Positions 37,046 to 48,873 of a DNA stretch of 64,000 bases are shown in pieces; the first letter of the stretch is position 1, and every line of letters starts with the position of its first letter. The translations under genes and the position numbers were made by a program. The notes beneath the pieces are model-generated. The model did not search any database and was not told the DNA's origin. It saw only the letters and a program-made list of their open reading frames with translations. The DNA comes from Zoroaster sp. YZ-2022 (Eukaryota > Echinodermata > Asteroidea > Forcipulatida > Zoroasteridae): the NCBI GenBank assembly GCA_029582265.1, contig CM055828.1, positions 2,277,402 through 2,341,401 of the forward strand, written 5' to 3'.

Positions 37046-38355
37046 GACAGAAGTTTCACAATTACAATGAATATGATCAAATGTAACGGCGATTGTCAAT
37101 GCATAGGCCTATATAATTAAAACTATATATTGCCTACAATTCTGAAATGATAGAGCGATATTGCTGAATAAAATAAATAAAATAAAATATAATAAAAACG
37201 TTTTTATTTTAAAATAATTTTTTTTTTTTTTAAATGAATAATACAAGGAACAAATGGGGTTGCATATTATGAAATGATGAAGTTTCGAGAAAGCAGATGT
37301 TTAAAATCACGTTCATTCATAAATAACGTTTGGAATGTAAACAACTAATTATTTTATACTCGAACGAGTTAGTCTGGTTGATGAGCTTAGATTAATATAA
37401 AACCTGATGCACTGACGTAAAAGTTAAGAAACAACAGATATTTCACCGGAATGTTTGATACAACAAAATGTAATTTAAAGTTATTTTTAATTGTTTTGTG
37501 TACATATCGACCAGCAATTATTATTTTCAAGTCTTTGATTGTCGACCTTATCAAAACTTTCATCAGCTTATTTTATATGAATGATTAAATTTGTATGAGT
37601 CTGTAAGAGTTTCAGCTAGTTCGTTGGTAAGATTCTGAGAAAACAATAAGCTTTTGTATGCACAATCTCAAATTAAAGCTTTCTGCAGTAAGTATACAAA
37701 AACCACTTTCGAAAATTGTTTAAAGCCTAATATTTCTCTCAATAAAGGATTTGTACTTCAAAATAACCTACATGGTCGAAATTACAAGTAAAATTATTTA
37801 AAATGATGTAATAGTTTCTCTCAATAACAAAGCTTTACTTCAACAAAGGATATATCGGCATAGCTGTACCATCATCACTTTCATACATTGAATACAATTT
37901 CCATGCATTTTTAATTTGGGCAATATTATTATTAACATTAAGCGGGCGGGTGTAAACCCCTTTTCATTCAGGGAAGAATGAAGACATCCACGGCACATCC
38001 CTCAATCTCTCCTAAATATTTTGAAGTCGTATTTTAAGGAGGACAACAGTATTTCAATGACAACTATTCTAATACTTTGCCCGAAGCCTCAACTACAGTT
38101 GTTATTGTTTGTGTTTCTAAAAGCTTCTTTCTGAAAGATGCAACCATCTTTGTATAAGAGTGAGAATCACAACACCGTAAGTCAACCAAAACAGTATCAC
38201 AAGATGTACCTAAATTTGCAAGGATATTTTCGAAATATTTTCCCATCAGAAAACTATAATATAATATTATATACATATTGTATCTGAATTTGTTATAGTT
38301 TAAGTCATTATAGACGATTAGAAATGTTTACAAAACTGATGAAACGGTATTCATA
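37046..38355. other. Gene-free stretch
   Basis: Very A+T-rich; poly(A/T) at 37168-37232. A further, very faint family D copy may lie at 37590-37910 (gtctgtaagagtttcagcta, then gtaccatcatcactttcata). Confidence 0.4.
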
Positions 38356-38359
38356 CTTT

Positions 38360-38636
38360 CTTTGAATCAAGATTTATATTAAACAACCAACCTGTGTAAG
38401 TTTTTGTATTTAACGTTGTGTCGTTATCGAAACAAATGAATAAGATTTTTTGAATCTGAAATCAGAACGTTGTTTATACAATTGGGAAGTTTTTTTGTTT
38501 TTATTTTACTAAAAAATGAAAACACCTCTGACACAACTATTGCATGTTTCATACCATCATTTACTTTACACACAGAAAGCTTCATGTAAAACTGAGATCA
38601 TTAATTTTATGCTTTTCGAGGTTACAAACATGTAAG
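38360..38636 (+). repeat. Family D repeat, forward, nearly full length
   Basis: Begins tttgaatcaagatttatatt, then aaccaacctgtgtaagtttt, acgttgtgtcgttatcgaaa, acacctctgacacaac, ataccatcatttactttaca, agcttcatgtaaaactgaga. It is among the best copies for judging the consensus. Confidence 0.8.
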
Positions 38637-38729
38637 CCTGAACACAGTTCAATGTAACCTCACCCAAAGTGAGGGGTATTATTTATGCAAATATGCCGGT
38701 TAATTAAGCCTATTGGCATTTTACAGTTG

Positions 38730-38796
38730 TTAGGTGACCTTTGGGTATATTTGTTTTTGGTTAGTGTTAGGTGACCTTTGCGTATATTTGTTTTTC
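38730..38796 (+). repeat. 30-bp direct repeat, period 37
   Basis: gttaggtgacctttgggtat + atttgttttt at 38730-38759 recurs at 38767-38796 with one substitution. Each copy carries a TGACCTTTG half-site-like phrase. Confidence 0.85.
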
Positions 38797-39079
38797 ATTT
38801 ACACATTTCGATGCAGGCCAGAAAGATGTCATGTAAGTTATTGTTTCTTAGGGCTAGGTTTAGCTTATGCTGCCATTTCATGAACTGAAAAATGCAGGCA
38901 AAGTGCAGTGATTACATAAATTATTAATTGTACCAATTACAATTTCCGTAGTTTCGTGCACAAATACCACTAGAACTATTTTTAAGTTGACTTAAGTACT
39001 AAATACTTTCAGTGTGATTTCTAACGAATTTAACATTGTTATGGTAAAACACGTCCCGCAGACAGCCTGGAGGTTTAGA

Positions 39080-39760
39080 CTGTATCTTACGTGATACAAT
39101 GTGACTTACCAAGCGACGGGTTTCAACCCGCTTTGCAGAATTTTCGATGCGGTTTAACCCGCCCAAACTGACGAGGAAAAATCCCCCTCTCAAAAGTGGC
39201 TATTGCGTCACCGAATCAACACCTTCTGTGAGCTTGAAAATGGCGTGTGAATGATTGGCTTTCTCTGATGTATTCCGCACCGCCATCTTTGGTACAGGAG
39301 CAACCATTTCGGGACAAAAAGCCGTTGAATTGGTTAACCCCAGACTACTGCGCCGGCAACACCACAACAAGCACATCACAGAGCAACTGACCAACCCAGC
39401 ACAGCTGAACGCCCCTGCCGTCGCCTGTTTATCCCAGCACCCATTAGCATCGACCGTGCTTCGTGACAACGTATGGTAGCTCCATGAAAACTGATGTTAA
39501 AAACGCGTCTGAACCCATGTGTTTTAATTTCCCCTGAGTGTTAGATCCAAAATGTTGCCCATAAGGCACATGGGGTAACATACGAATGACACGTTCATGT
39601 TTTCTTTCAATTATGTCGGTGGGAAATCTAAGTCGGGGCAAGCCGGACGACCGTATGGCGTTGGTGAATGGAAGGGGACGCACCGTTGATTTCGCTGGGG
39701 TTGGCAGTTCAGACATTGCCCTCGACTGCCAGGCAGAAACGATGCTGAATACTAGTAGTT
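39080..39760. other. CpG-rich block, largest of the window
   Basis: Roughly 680 bp with raised G+C and CpG, and open frames on both strands: minus 39200-39469 and 39444-39716, plus 39255-39479 and 39586-39822. The strands compete and no product resembles a known family, so I do not call a gene. A promoter or CpG-rich regulatory block, or an exon of an unknown gene, are the alternatives. Confidence 0.35.
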
Positions 39761-42700
39761 GTATTTTAATAACTTCGACCGCGATCTATGTAGAGAAATG
39801 TCACGTCTGTACACTATCATAATTTGTGGTATGTACTTAAATGTTTTCATAAATCCTGTTTTAACAATAACGGGGCACTGGTTTCATGCACTGCAGAAGT
39901 TTAAGTTCGGCATCGAATGTAGAAAGAACACTAGCGTATTAAACCGCCAAGGAATACAAGAATAACTTTAATATAATTATATAAAGCCACAAAATAAACA
40001 ATATCCACAAGTAGCAGGATTGGGCATATAATGACAACAATAACCATCTAGATTTTCATTTGAATCTGTCTTACATTAAAACAATTAATAAGTAGTATAT
40101 GCAATGCTCAGTATGAGAAGCCTCTTTATTATGTGTTGTCTTAAGAGTAAAAGACAAAGAATATTGTATTGCTATAAATGCTGCAAATGTCATATGAATA
40201 TAGGAACATTTAGGAATGCTTGCATGAGTAGGGCAAAATGATCCGTCTGAAAACTATGGGTAAGTTATAGTTCTTGAAGTTTGATCTTAATCATGTTTAA
40301 ACGACGAACCGCATATGCTCCATACACATAATTTAGAGGAAAGTGGAAAATTACAATTATTAAAGAAATATACTTATGGCAAGAAAGGTTAGGGCATGCA
40401 GGGTTCATGCCCTATGTTTCTCTGAGTGTGTATGTAAAGTTAAAAGAGGACAGTGGTGAAGCACATTCAGTAATGAATCAATAGCGAAATATAACACAGA
40501 AATAGAAACGGAAGCAGAGAGAAATAGTTTTGGAGAAAGAACCAAAACTAGCAACAAACTCCAGGGGAAAAATAACCAGAAACAGAACAGGAATCTATTT
40601 TTAAGCAAAAACAAACAACCAACTGGCTCTTCTCAGAGCCACCACTTCTTCCAAGAAGAGATTACTACATGGTGTACCCAAAAAACTTAATAATATCTAT
40701 CTCCACCGTGCAATGCCTCAAATCCTACAACACATTACACACAAAAGCAACACGAAAATGACTAGAAACATGGTTTACGTAAAGAACGAATAATACTCTA
40801 TAGTTCAAAGTACATGTATAACCCCATGACATAAATTACAGTTCGTGGCCCGAATCATCTATACGTTATAGTTCAGGTGAATGTTCCGGAAAAGCTTCTG
40901 TATCAACTATTACTAATGCATGAAATTACCCATTTTGAAATTAACTTAAAAATTATTGAGCAATATAAATTAAACGCATATGAAATTTTTAAATGGTGGT
41001 GGACAAGTACTACAAAATCTTTAAATCAAAAGTTTTAAGAAAATGGTTCTTACTTTTTAATTCAGACAGTTATCACAATAATTATAATTAGCCTATAGCG
41101 GCAAATTTAGATTATAGCCTTTTATGAAACATATATAGGGAAAAACAGACATATTTGAGTCTTTAAGGAATTATACTGAGTGGAAAGAATTGATGAATAT
41201 TTATCCCAGCTGAGCAGGCAAATTTACCATTAGTATAAAGGTGACAACCGCAACAACAAATTGCCACTGTCAGGGTCAAATGACAAACGATAATGACTCC
41301 ACCCACTTTTCTGTATGTAAACAAACTTATAGCCAATGGCGGCAGGATGTGTTGAGAAAAGGTATGACCTTCATCAATCAGCTGACCAATGACTATGAAC
41401 AATCTTGCTTCTTAAGGTTAGTAAGCTCAAACCACAGATGATTGGTTGTTGGCATGGGGTATACAGACACGCCATTCAACCACATTCATAATAAAATGTG
41501 AACATTATTTTCTTTAGTGTAATAATTAAAATCGTTGTGCTGCTTTGACAAAAGCCAAATTTCTATACTTAGTCTCAGGCAGTCACAACTTCAACAACTC
41601 CGTTTGCGGTCAGGGGTTATAGCATTCATGCAAATTTAAATTGCATGTGATTGCGGTTTGGTGAAATAATCTGAGGGTTGATATTTTACGGGTCATGCAT
41701 GGGTTTTAATACCTTCAGACTGACCGCGATACGGGTCGTACAGGCTTACTGCTACCTTCGTTTCTTTTGATGTTTGGGCAACCGATATGTGAAACTCATG
41801 GATTGGTATAGATTTCATAATTTCCAGATTCATTTTTGTCAAATATATCAGAATACATGTAGTTAAGTATGTTGTCATAGAAACCTGAAAGAAGATATCA
41901 CTTGCCAGCATTTGCCAGCGGCCAGCATTTTGGGTTCTCAAATGTATATCACACCTGCATAGTTTCCAACTTATTATCCAAGTTATAGTTGCTAACCCTT
42001 GACCATGGTCAGTCATGCTAAGTGACCAATTAATTCTATATCGCTTATTTTCCTGTCTAGAGACTTTGATATTATACAAATTACTTAAATACGGGTGCTA
42101 TAAGCATATGTATCATACGTAAATCCTACCTGGCAAAAATCACATATTTACTTCAAATAAACAATGCGTAAACAATACAATTTTGTATACTATCACTGCG
42201 TAGTTATTTCCAGAATATGACCCATGGTTGGGGTGGCGGAATTGGGTATTAAGTTTGACTATCATGGGATGTTGAACCCAGAATAGATCTAATATTTACA
42301 GGCTATATGTAGCTTTAGTTATGGCTGTTATCCAGCTTTTTTGAAAGCTTTCCCCTAACGGGTCGTATACGCTCATGTTAGCGGCAGTTGTCAATGGCGG
42401 AAGAATTCCGTTTTGATTTATTGCAATCCACTCAGTCAAATAAAAAAGAAAAATCGGCTTGGGTTGACGACCGCCATCAGAAGCATAGTGGAGGGTTGAC
42501 CCAGTCAGTGTGACCTCGACTCATGGGAGTTTTGGCGTCCCTACAGTCCCCCTATTTTGAATCCCTGCTTGTCGTCTGGCCCTCCCCTCGTGCCTTCAGG
42601 ACGTAAGTGTCCCAACACAAGATATATGTCAGCATAATGATGATGAATTGGGCCATGTCCCAGTCCCAATCAAGTGGTTCCCCCTTGCCCAGTCCAAAAC

Positions 42701-43400
42701 TTGACAACGTTTGAGCCGCTGTGATTGGTCCGATGACTTGAGCTTTTGATGTCCAAATGATTCAACAAGAAAATAGCATCTGTAAAGTATTGGGGGCAAT
42801 TTAGCATGATAAAGTTATGATGTTGAGAGTTCATATAACTTAGTGAGCTAGAGTGGGGCAATGACCGTACCTCAAAGGTTCCGCGGAGCCTAGCCCATTC
42901 CTACGATCCCACCTCACGGGAGGCTTGTATCAGACGGCCCATCCGGGATTGATAATATCGATGCGATTTTATAAATCGATACATCATTAACTTACAAGAC
43001 GGTCTGCAAACTGAATGATAAACAAAATAAACAAAATAAACAAAATAAAGGACGCCCGAACAAAGCTAAACTTTTCACGACACTTAATACTTTACTGAAA
43101 CAGTTTATCAGCTCGTTGAGGGCGCGCTTTACGCAAGCATAAGTCTCGCTTGGGCATGTAGCATGTCGCCGGTGTGCGCTGTTGAATCTATTTACATTGA
43201 ACTGTTACCAGGAAAAAGTTTTCCTGCTAATTACGTATACGTGTATGCAATGAGGTTTTGTACACACACAGTGCCCTAGACACCGAGACCGGATGTATTT
43301 TCACCGATAGAGGGCTACAATGTGTACAAAGCTATAAACCACACACACATTCATGCTGCAGAAACAGGCAGAGTCACTTAATAAATTCAAATCTTTCTTT
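39761..43400. other. Gene-free stretch
   Basis: No supported gene; the 128-codon minus frame 41693-42079 opens at TTG and has no domain. A 9-bp aaacaaaat microsatellite of about 3.5 units lies at 43018-43049. Confidence 0.45.
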
Positions 43401-44012
43401 GTTGATTAACGTTTTATGACATTCCTGTTTTAATTATTAATAATTTTATCTCTGCTTCAAATTTATTTTGTATACAAATTGTAATATTCCTGTTGTCATC
43501 TTTGTTTATATAGAGTGGTTTCTCTTTCATATTAATTTTGATTTAATCACTTGTCCAGCTAGTCCTGTATTTTAAAGGCTAATTTTAATTATTTTTCCGC
43601 CCTTTTCCTTGTATTCTACATTCTTAATACACATTTTCTTACATACTGTTCTTTTATCTTATTGTAATTGTATTGTTCTTTTCTGTATCCAATATTGTTC
43701 TTTTAAACTTATTTTAAGTGTATTATTTATTCTTTGGTCCCCCTCCCCTTCGGAGTTTTAAGTTTTAAATTCATAAGTTTTAAATTCATTTTTTACATTT
43801 TATTCATTTTAGAACATTTTGCTTTGTATTTTAATATCTACAGTGTTAATAACTTAAATTGTTTTAGTTTTGATTTTATAATAAGTTATGTTCATAAGTT
43901 ATGGAATTTGTTATATCATTTGAATCAGGGCCCTCATGGAAAGCAGTTTGTAACTGATAAGGTTACCCTGTATAAATAAAACAGCTAAAAAAAAAAAAAA
44001 AAAAAAAAAAAA
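43400..44012 (+). mobile_element. Poly(A)-tailed retroelement 3' end (LINE-like)
   Basis: A T-rich, non-coding stretch ends in agggccctcatggaaagcag, cctgtataaataaa and a 26-base poly(A) at 43987-44012. AATAAA sits at 43975-43980, just before the tail. From memory this terminal phrase resembles 3' untranslated ends of CR1/L2-like LINEs in marine deuterostomes. No reverse-transcriptase coding remains, so it is a heavily 5'-truncated copy or, less likely, a retrocopied transcript. The left border is an estimate. Confidence 0.6.
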
Positions 44013-44047
44013 GACAGTTGTTCCAAAACCAATCCAGAATGAACTGA

Positions 44048-44062
44048 TCAAGAGAGGGCGCT
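44048..44062 (+). promoter_or_regulatory. AGAGGGCGCT decamer (CTCF-core-like)
   Basis: TCAAGAGAGGGCGCT matches 12 of 15 CTCF consensus positions and includes the exact decamer at 44053-44062, 41 bp after the poly(A) tract. Confidence 0.35.
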
Positions 44063-44699
44063 TGTTGAATCTTTGAACCAGAAAAGCTGCCTTGTGTTTC
44101 CCTGTAGTGAGAGGTCCAGTCATCTTTCCTTTCAAGCAGACGAAAGTTGGCACAGAGCCAACATTGTACCCTGTTCGTCAATTCAATCCATAACACTTGT
44201 CATCATTCGCTGTTAACAATTGTCTCTTGACTCTTGACTCACAATATCACAATATCAAAATGTCTTAAGAACATCCGACAAGGAGTCTTGTGAACAATGG
44301 TTGTCAGTTTTATTTTGTCTCAGTCATATACCAGAAAGTCAAAGCAAACTGACTTCGTTGATCAGTAATAACGGACCTTCTGCGCAAATGGTTAATGGTA
44401 AAACTATAAACCTGGTGCGATGATTTATAATAATTTTTTAAAATAAATAGTATAAATACAAACAGATTTCAATGAAAATTATTCTTAGGATAATTGTCTC
44501 TATAAAAATTACTTAGGTTAAGGCATAGCTGTCATTGTTTATTAAATTCGTATTTTTTCCAAGAGCTATATTTGCTTTACTGAAAAGGAAAACAACAAAG
44601 CAACCTGGCTGTAGTTTGGAATGAGTGAATCTCCCAAGACCATCAGAACAAAAATTACTGTCAACTTTGAAGAGATGACCAAGAGCACATCGCATCCAT

Positions 44700-44900
44700 A
44701 AAAGAATTGCGCACGCGCACACCACCTCTGCTCATCCCGGCCCCGAGGTCAGAATGATCCAATCAGATTGATACAAGTGATAAGCGCTTGCCTGGTTCTC
44801 CTGCGCTCGACACCGCCTCGGATGCGGTCGGTAGAGAAATGACGCCTAATGGAGTGTGCAAAATGGAATAACCTCCGGCTCGTTTGGCAGGATTGGGAAG
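44700..44900. other. CpG-richer block
   Basis: Local rise in G+C and CpG (gcgcacgcgcacacc, cgacaccgcctcggatgcgg). No supported frame. Candidate regulatory element. Confidence 0.3.
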
Positions 44901-45189
44901 AAATGGCAACAAGAAGAGATTTGTTGCCACGATATTTTGTTTCTTATTTAGCCGATAATAAGGAACGGGAGAAATCAATTTGCATCTGAGACTAATAGAA
45001 GATGTTAACTGAACTGCTGCTCATTATCAGCCAAATTGTTCGGACAGTTTGGGAGAAATTAAAGGAAGTTAAGCAACTTTTAAACAGATGACATTACCTT
45101 TAACACTGTACTAACCCAGTTTACTGCTAATTCGGCTTACCGCTAAACACAGTGTTATGGGAGGGTACAACTAGTAATTCTGACAAAAC

Positions 45190-45350
45190 TATAGATAAGC
45201 ATTAAACAACCAACCTCTTAAAGTTTCAGTTCAATGTGCATGGAGTTTAAGTCATACAAAGATTGAAAAAGGCATTCACACTTTTGATTGGATCAATGAT
45301 TTGTACCTTTACTAACTTTACACCAAGTTTGCTTTTGAATTACATTGTAC
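45190..45350 (+). repeat. Family D repeat, forward partial copy
   Basis: attaaacaaccaacctctta, aaagtttcagttcaatgtgc, aaaaggcattcacac and actttacaccaagtttgctt are in forward order with internal loss. Confidence 0.65.
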
Positions 45351-45580
45351 TATGGGTGGATTGTTTCAAACAGTGTATTGACCATTTTTGTGTGTTTGTT
45401 TAATCGAGTCGCAACGGATATCTCGAAACTTGGGAAAGATTCCACAAAGATCAAAGATGAAAATGTCAGTCCTGGTCAGTCATGGTGAACCCAGGGTAGC
45501 TGAATAGGAGGATACTCGGTCAAAAAAGGAGGCACTGTAATTATAGGAGAATGTGATAATAGACCATTATTTGTTGTATC

Positions 45581-45660
45581 CCATTGTACCCCATTGTACC
45601 CCATTGTACCCCATTGTACCCCATTGTACCCCATTGTACCCCATTGTACCCCATTGTACC
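45581..45660 (+). repeat. Perfect 10-bp minisatellite, eight copies
   Basis: ccattgtacc is repeated eight times without a mismatch, preceded by a near copy (gttgtatc). Because 10 is not a multiple of 3 the frame cycles through all phases, producing the repetitive frame at 45553-45738, which is not coding. Zero divergence implies recent expansion. Confidence 0.97.
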
Positions 45661-45739
45661 CCCACTCCTTTAGATCCGCAATTACATCAAACCTTTAGGC
45701 TACATAGAAGTATAGCCGTTAGGGATACCACATTATGAT

Positions 45740-46650
45740 ATTATGGCATCCTGTGTATGATACATCCCCAACAAGATTTGGGCTAGGACCACACTCTGTG
45801 GTAATCACTACAAGAAAGACTAATGAGAATATGTAATCCTCCTGCTTCCTTAAGATACTAGAGGGAAATGAATGGACCAACGCGTATGTATATCTTCACT
45901 TGGATGGTATTAGGGTGAGGTTCGGTTTGGATAACCTTCTTATGCATTTATCCCATTACCACTTCAAATTGGTTTATAATTTAGAATTAAACAACATTTC
46001 TAAGCCGTTTTATAAGCTGTATTTTATTCATGTTCAAATAAATGCAACGAAAAATCATTATGCTCATCTTCTTAATAACGTCCTTTAGAGACGTTGTCCA
46101 ATTACAGAGTGCGGAACGGTACAAAGCGCTGACGGATTACTGCACCCCGTTCACTGTAAATGCAAATCATCTATGGCCATACGATACCGAGTTATGAAAC
46201 CAAAACGTCTTCAGTCTGCTTGGAAATTAGCTCTTTAATTCCCCGTTTTGGGCATCCCTGAAGAGCCGGTTTCACGGGTCGGCTACCCCAGCGTTTCGGC
46301 TGCCGCAAGATGCGCTCTGATCTTATAGTTGCAGACCGCAGTGCATCTAGTTAAATATTCTGATTTGTGACGAATAGGCTGATGGGGATACAACAGATTC
46401 TCTATTATTGAAATATATATTATTCAAGGATCTCATTTTAGAGCGGAAAACTACGTTTTTATCTCCATGTTTTGGCTCATGCAATATCAGCTATGCATTA
46501 TGATTTACCTTTATGATATAGGCCTACGTGAATTTCATTGCAATCATAGCACATGCCTATGGTATTTGCTGCATGAAACTATTGTTACAGCTCTGTTCCC
46601 TCTCATCCAAACCTTCAATGAATGATGTGTCGTATAGGCCCCTATATAGG
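45740..46650. other. Gene-free stretch
   Basis: No supported gene or repeat. Confidence 0.45.
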
Positions 46651-46657
46651 AATTATA

Positions 46658-46777
46658 TGGTGGCCCTGAAGGGACATCGCATTTGCGAATATTTGCGCAA
46701 ATATTCGCGATGTCGTGAATTTTTTCGCGAATATTTGCGCAAATATTCGCGAATGCGATGTCCCTTCAGGGCCACCA
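46658..46777. mobile_element. 120-bp near-perfect palindromic MITE
   Basis: Flanked by TA (46656-46657, 46778-46779). Terminal repeats of 26 bp, TGGTGGCCCTGAAGGGACAT + CGCATT, are identical in both arms. Each arm also carries a 24-bp perfect palindrome, GCGAATATTTGC joined to its reverse complement, at 46685-46708 and 46727-46750. The arms pair over about 53 bases around a 14-base centre. No coding capacity; a frame from 46528 passes through it by chance. Probably a TA-targeting (mariner-like) foldback MITE. Confidence 0.88.
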
Positions 46778-46779
46778 TA

Positions 46780-47549
46780 GAATTAAAAGACAAACAAAAC
46801 TTCACATAAATATGTGGTTTCTCTCTTTAAAAATACACATATTCATTAGTTCTCATGCGATGAAAACAGTGTTTACAAACAATTTTGATGAGGATTGAAC
46901 AATCTGCAATTACTCTTATCCTTGTTATACAGGCCTATGATTATTCATTGAGAAAGTAATAAATACAGGTAAAAATGGTTGATCAAGTTTAAGATATCTG
47001 GAGGGAAAAGGTTTGGGTGTTTAAATAGGGAATACATTCGAGTTTAATACCCATTCTGGTTGATTTGTTTTCTTCGATTAACGGCTATTTTCGATCCAAT
47101 TAGGGTTTTGGTGAAAGAAATTTCAGAACATTATATTTTTCATAACTCTTTGTTTTCAGTCTGAATACAAAACATGCTTACATAGTTAAATTCATCTTGA
47201 AAATGACAGAACCTTTATCACTTCGCGTGAACGACTAGATGATCTACTATGCAATTAAAAGCTAATTTTACTGGATATAAAGTCATTATTAATGTTGCTC
47301 TTAAATAATAAGTATTATAGCGACAGCATTCGATTACACATCAAAATCACATTATAGTCAAATTATCAGTTTCTCTTTATCCACGAGTATATTGCCCAGA
47401 CTTCCACTGGGGATGGAAGACAAAATATTGACTCAGTACAGCTCACATCCTCCTAGGTAATTCCATCCCAGAGAGGAAATCTGGCCTCTACGCTAGAAAA
47501 TAAGATGTGAGACCTATCGAATGTCTGCTTATAAGATGGAACGGTTGAC
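46780..47549. other. Gene-free stretch
   Basis: A+T-rich, nothing recognised. Confidence 0.45.
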
Positions 47550-47720
47550 TAGAAATCCCCGCGTGGCGGCAACCTGAACCGTACCGTAATTTGGACGGAG
47601 CAGAAGCGGTGATCCCTCGGTGGGGCGGCCCACCGTGCCGGGCATCGGGGAGATGCTGCCTTGTCCGCCAAGGTGCGAATCGGGGGAGGGTTCAGCGTTA
47701 AGGAAAACATTATCGTTTGC
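47550..47720. other. CpG-rich block with hairpin
   Basis: Strong CpG and G+C rise in A+T-rich DNA, with a CGGTGGG/CCCACCG hairpin at 47618-47635. No long frame. Candidate regulatory element. Confidence 0.4.
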
Positions 47721-48277
47721 AGATGAGGTGTCGCGTTAGGGATGTCCGTGAGAAAGCTGGGAAATTATCGTGATGATTGAGATGACTTGATGGAAAACGC
47801 GCTGATGTCCAGAGTTCGTTACCATTATATTCTTGACAAAATTCAAATTTACAAACAATGGATTTGAACTATATTGTACGAGCCTTTACTTAAAAATTAC
47901 ATGACCAGTTAAAGAAAATTTAAAAGGTAGTTTCTTAAAGTGTCCTCCCGTTTGGACCCTGGCAGGGTTATTTCTGCTTGGGTCGATATTAAAATAAAAT
48001 ATTTTTTGCATTTATACTATGTCCTTTTGATTGGTAAGTATAGTTTGCAACATGCAGCTAATTATGTATTTATTTAAGTACAGGACTAAAATGTGCAAGT
48101 AACTGTCAGAAAATAGATCTAATAAAGGAAATTCGAGTTGGTTCAAACTATTGATCAATATATTAGGCCCTATGTACAAGACGACAACTGCATGATACGA
48201 ATAATTTCCTTGTATTGTATAATAACAAACACTCCTTTATACCTACATAGCGCAGTATATAGATATATATGTAAGTA
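47721..48277. other. Gene-free stretch
   Basis: Nothing recognised. Confidence 0.45.
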
Positions 48278-48281
48278 TTAA

Positions 48282-48873
48282 GGTTCTTGTCCAAAATAGA
48301 CACGATCAGAGCAGACTTTCAACAGGGCATGGAATCGGTGTCCTAGTTTAACATGAACACAGTGACTGAAAATTAATGGTTCATTTATGCAGCAGGAACG
48401 GTGACATGACCTTAATAATAATAATAATAATAATGTGGACTTATATAGCACACGTATCCACCAAACTGGTGCTCAAGGCGCATTATATTATTACCCCTGC
48501 TCATCAGGCTCATAAATCATTCCTGAAACCATCTCAGCTCCCTGGGGAGTATACAGCTCAATTGCTGCCATTACAGCGCATATAGGGCTAATCAAACACA
48601 ACAACTAACTCTGCCCTCACAGGTACCCATTTACTCCTGGGTGGAGAGAAGCAATTATGGTAAAGTGTCTTGCTCAAGGACACAAGCACCATGGTCGCAG
48701 TTGGGATTCGAACCCACATTCTGACGACTCAGCCATCAGAACACCAATCCGATGCACTAAACCGCTCGACCATGGCACTCCATATAATGTTGGGTATTAC
48801 TTTCAGTCACTGAGTTAATCTAAACACTAGCACTCTGATTCCATACCCTGTTGATTGTGATGATAGTGTCCCT
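48282..48873 (+). mobile_element. TTAA-flanked MITE (family T), copy 3, split by a SINE
   Basis: TTAA at 48278-48281 and 48874-48877. After a diverged left end, cacgatcagagcagactttc, aacagggcatggaatcggtg and tcctagt match copy 1 almost exactly. The right arm gtcactgagttaatctaaac, actagcactctgattccata, ccctgttgat ends gtgtccct|TTAA. The middle is interrupted at gaccttaa by the SINE listed next; without it the element would be about 215-220 bp. Confidence 0.85.
48412..48785 (-). mobile_element. tRNA-derived SINE, minus strand, inserted in a MITE
   Basis: On the minus strand it starts GGAGTGCCATGGTCGAGCGG with an A-box at 48762-48772. A B-box GGTTCGAATCC lies at 48704-48714, spaced as in class II (Leu/Ser) tRNAs. 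The 3' acceptor strand is lost. A conserved-looking body follows (TGTCCTTGAGCAAGACACTT, AATTGCTTCTCTCCACCCAG, AATGGGTACC), reminiscent of the conserved central domains shared by SINEs of distant metazoans. It ends in a (TTA)n tail. Pol III would transcribe it from the internal boxes; LINE machinery would mobilise it. Confidence 0.9.

Noticed and set aside
37329..37352. tggaatgtaaa resembling the 5' part of miR-1
   Set aside because: The match stops after 11 bases and no hairpin precursor surrounds it.
41693..42079. 128-codon minus-strand frame
   Set aside because: Opens at TTG; the ATG-started part is about 107 codons with no domain and no flanking exon signals.
45581..45660. Regular repeats that might suggest a CRISPR array
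   Set aside because: Units are directly tandem with no spacers, and the DNA is animal.
47590..47612. tggacggag resembling the start of miR-184
   Set aside because: Only nine bases match and there is no complementary arm at the right distance.
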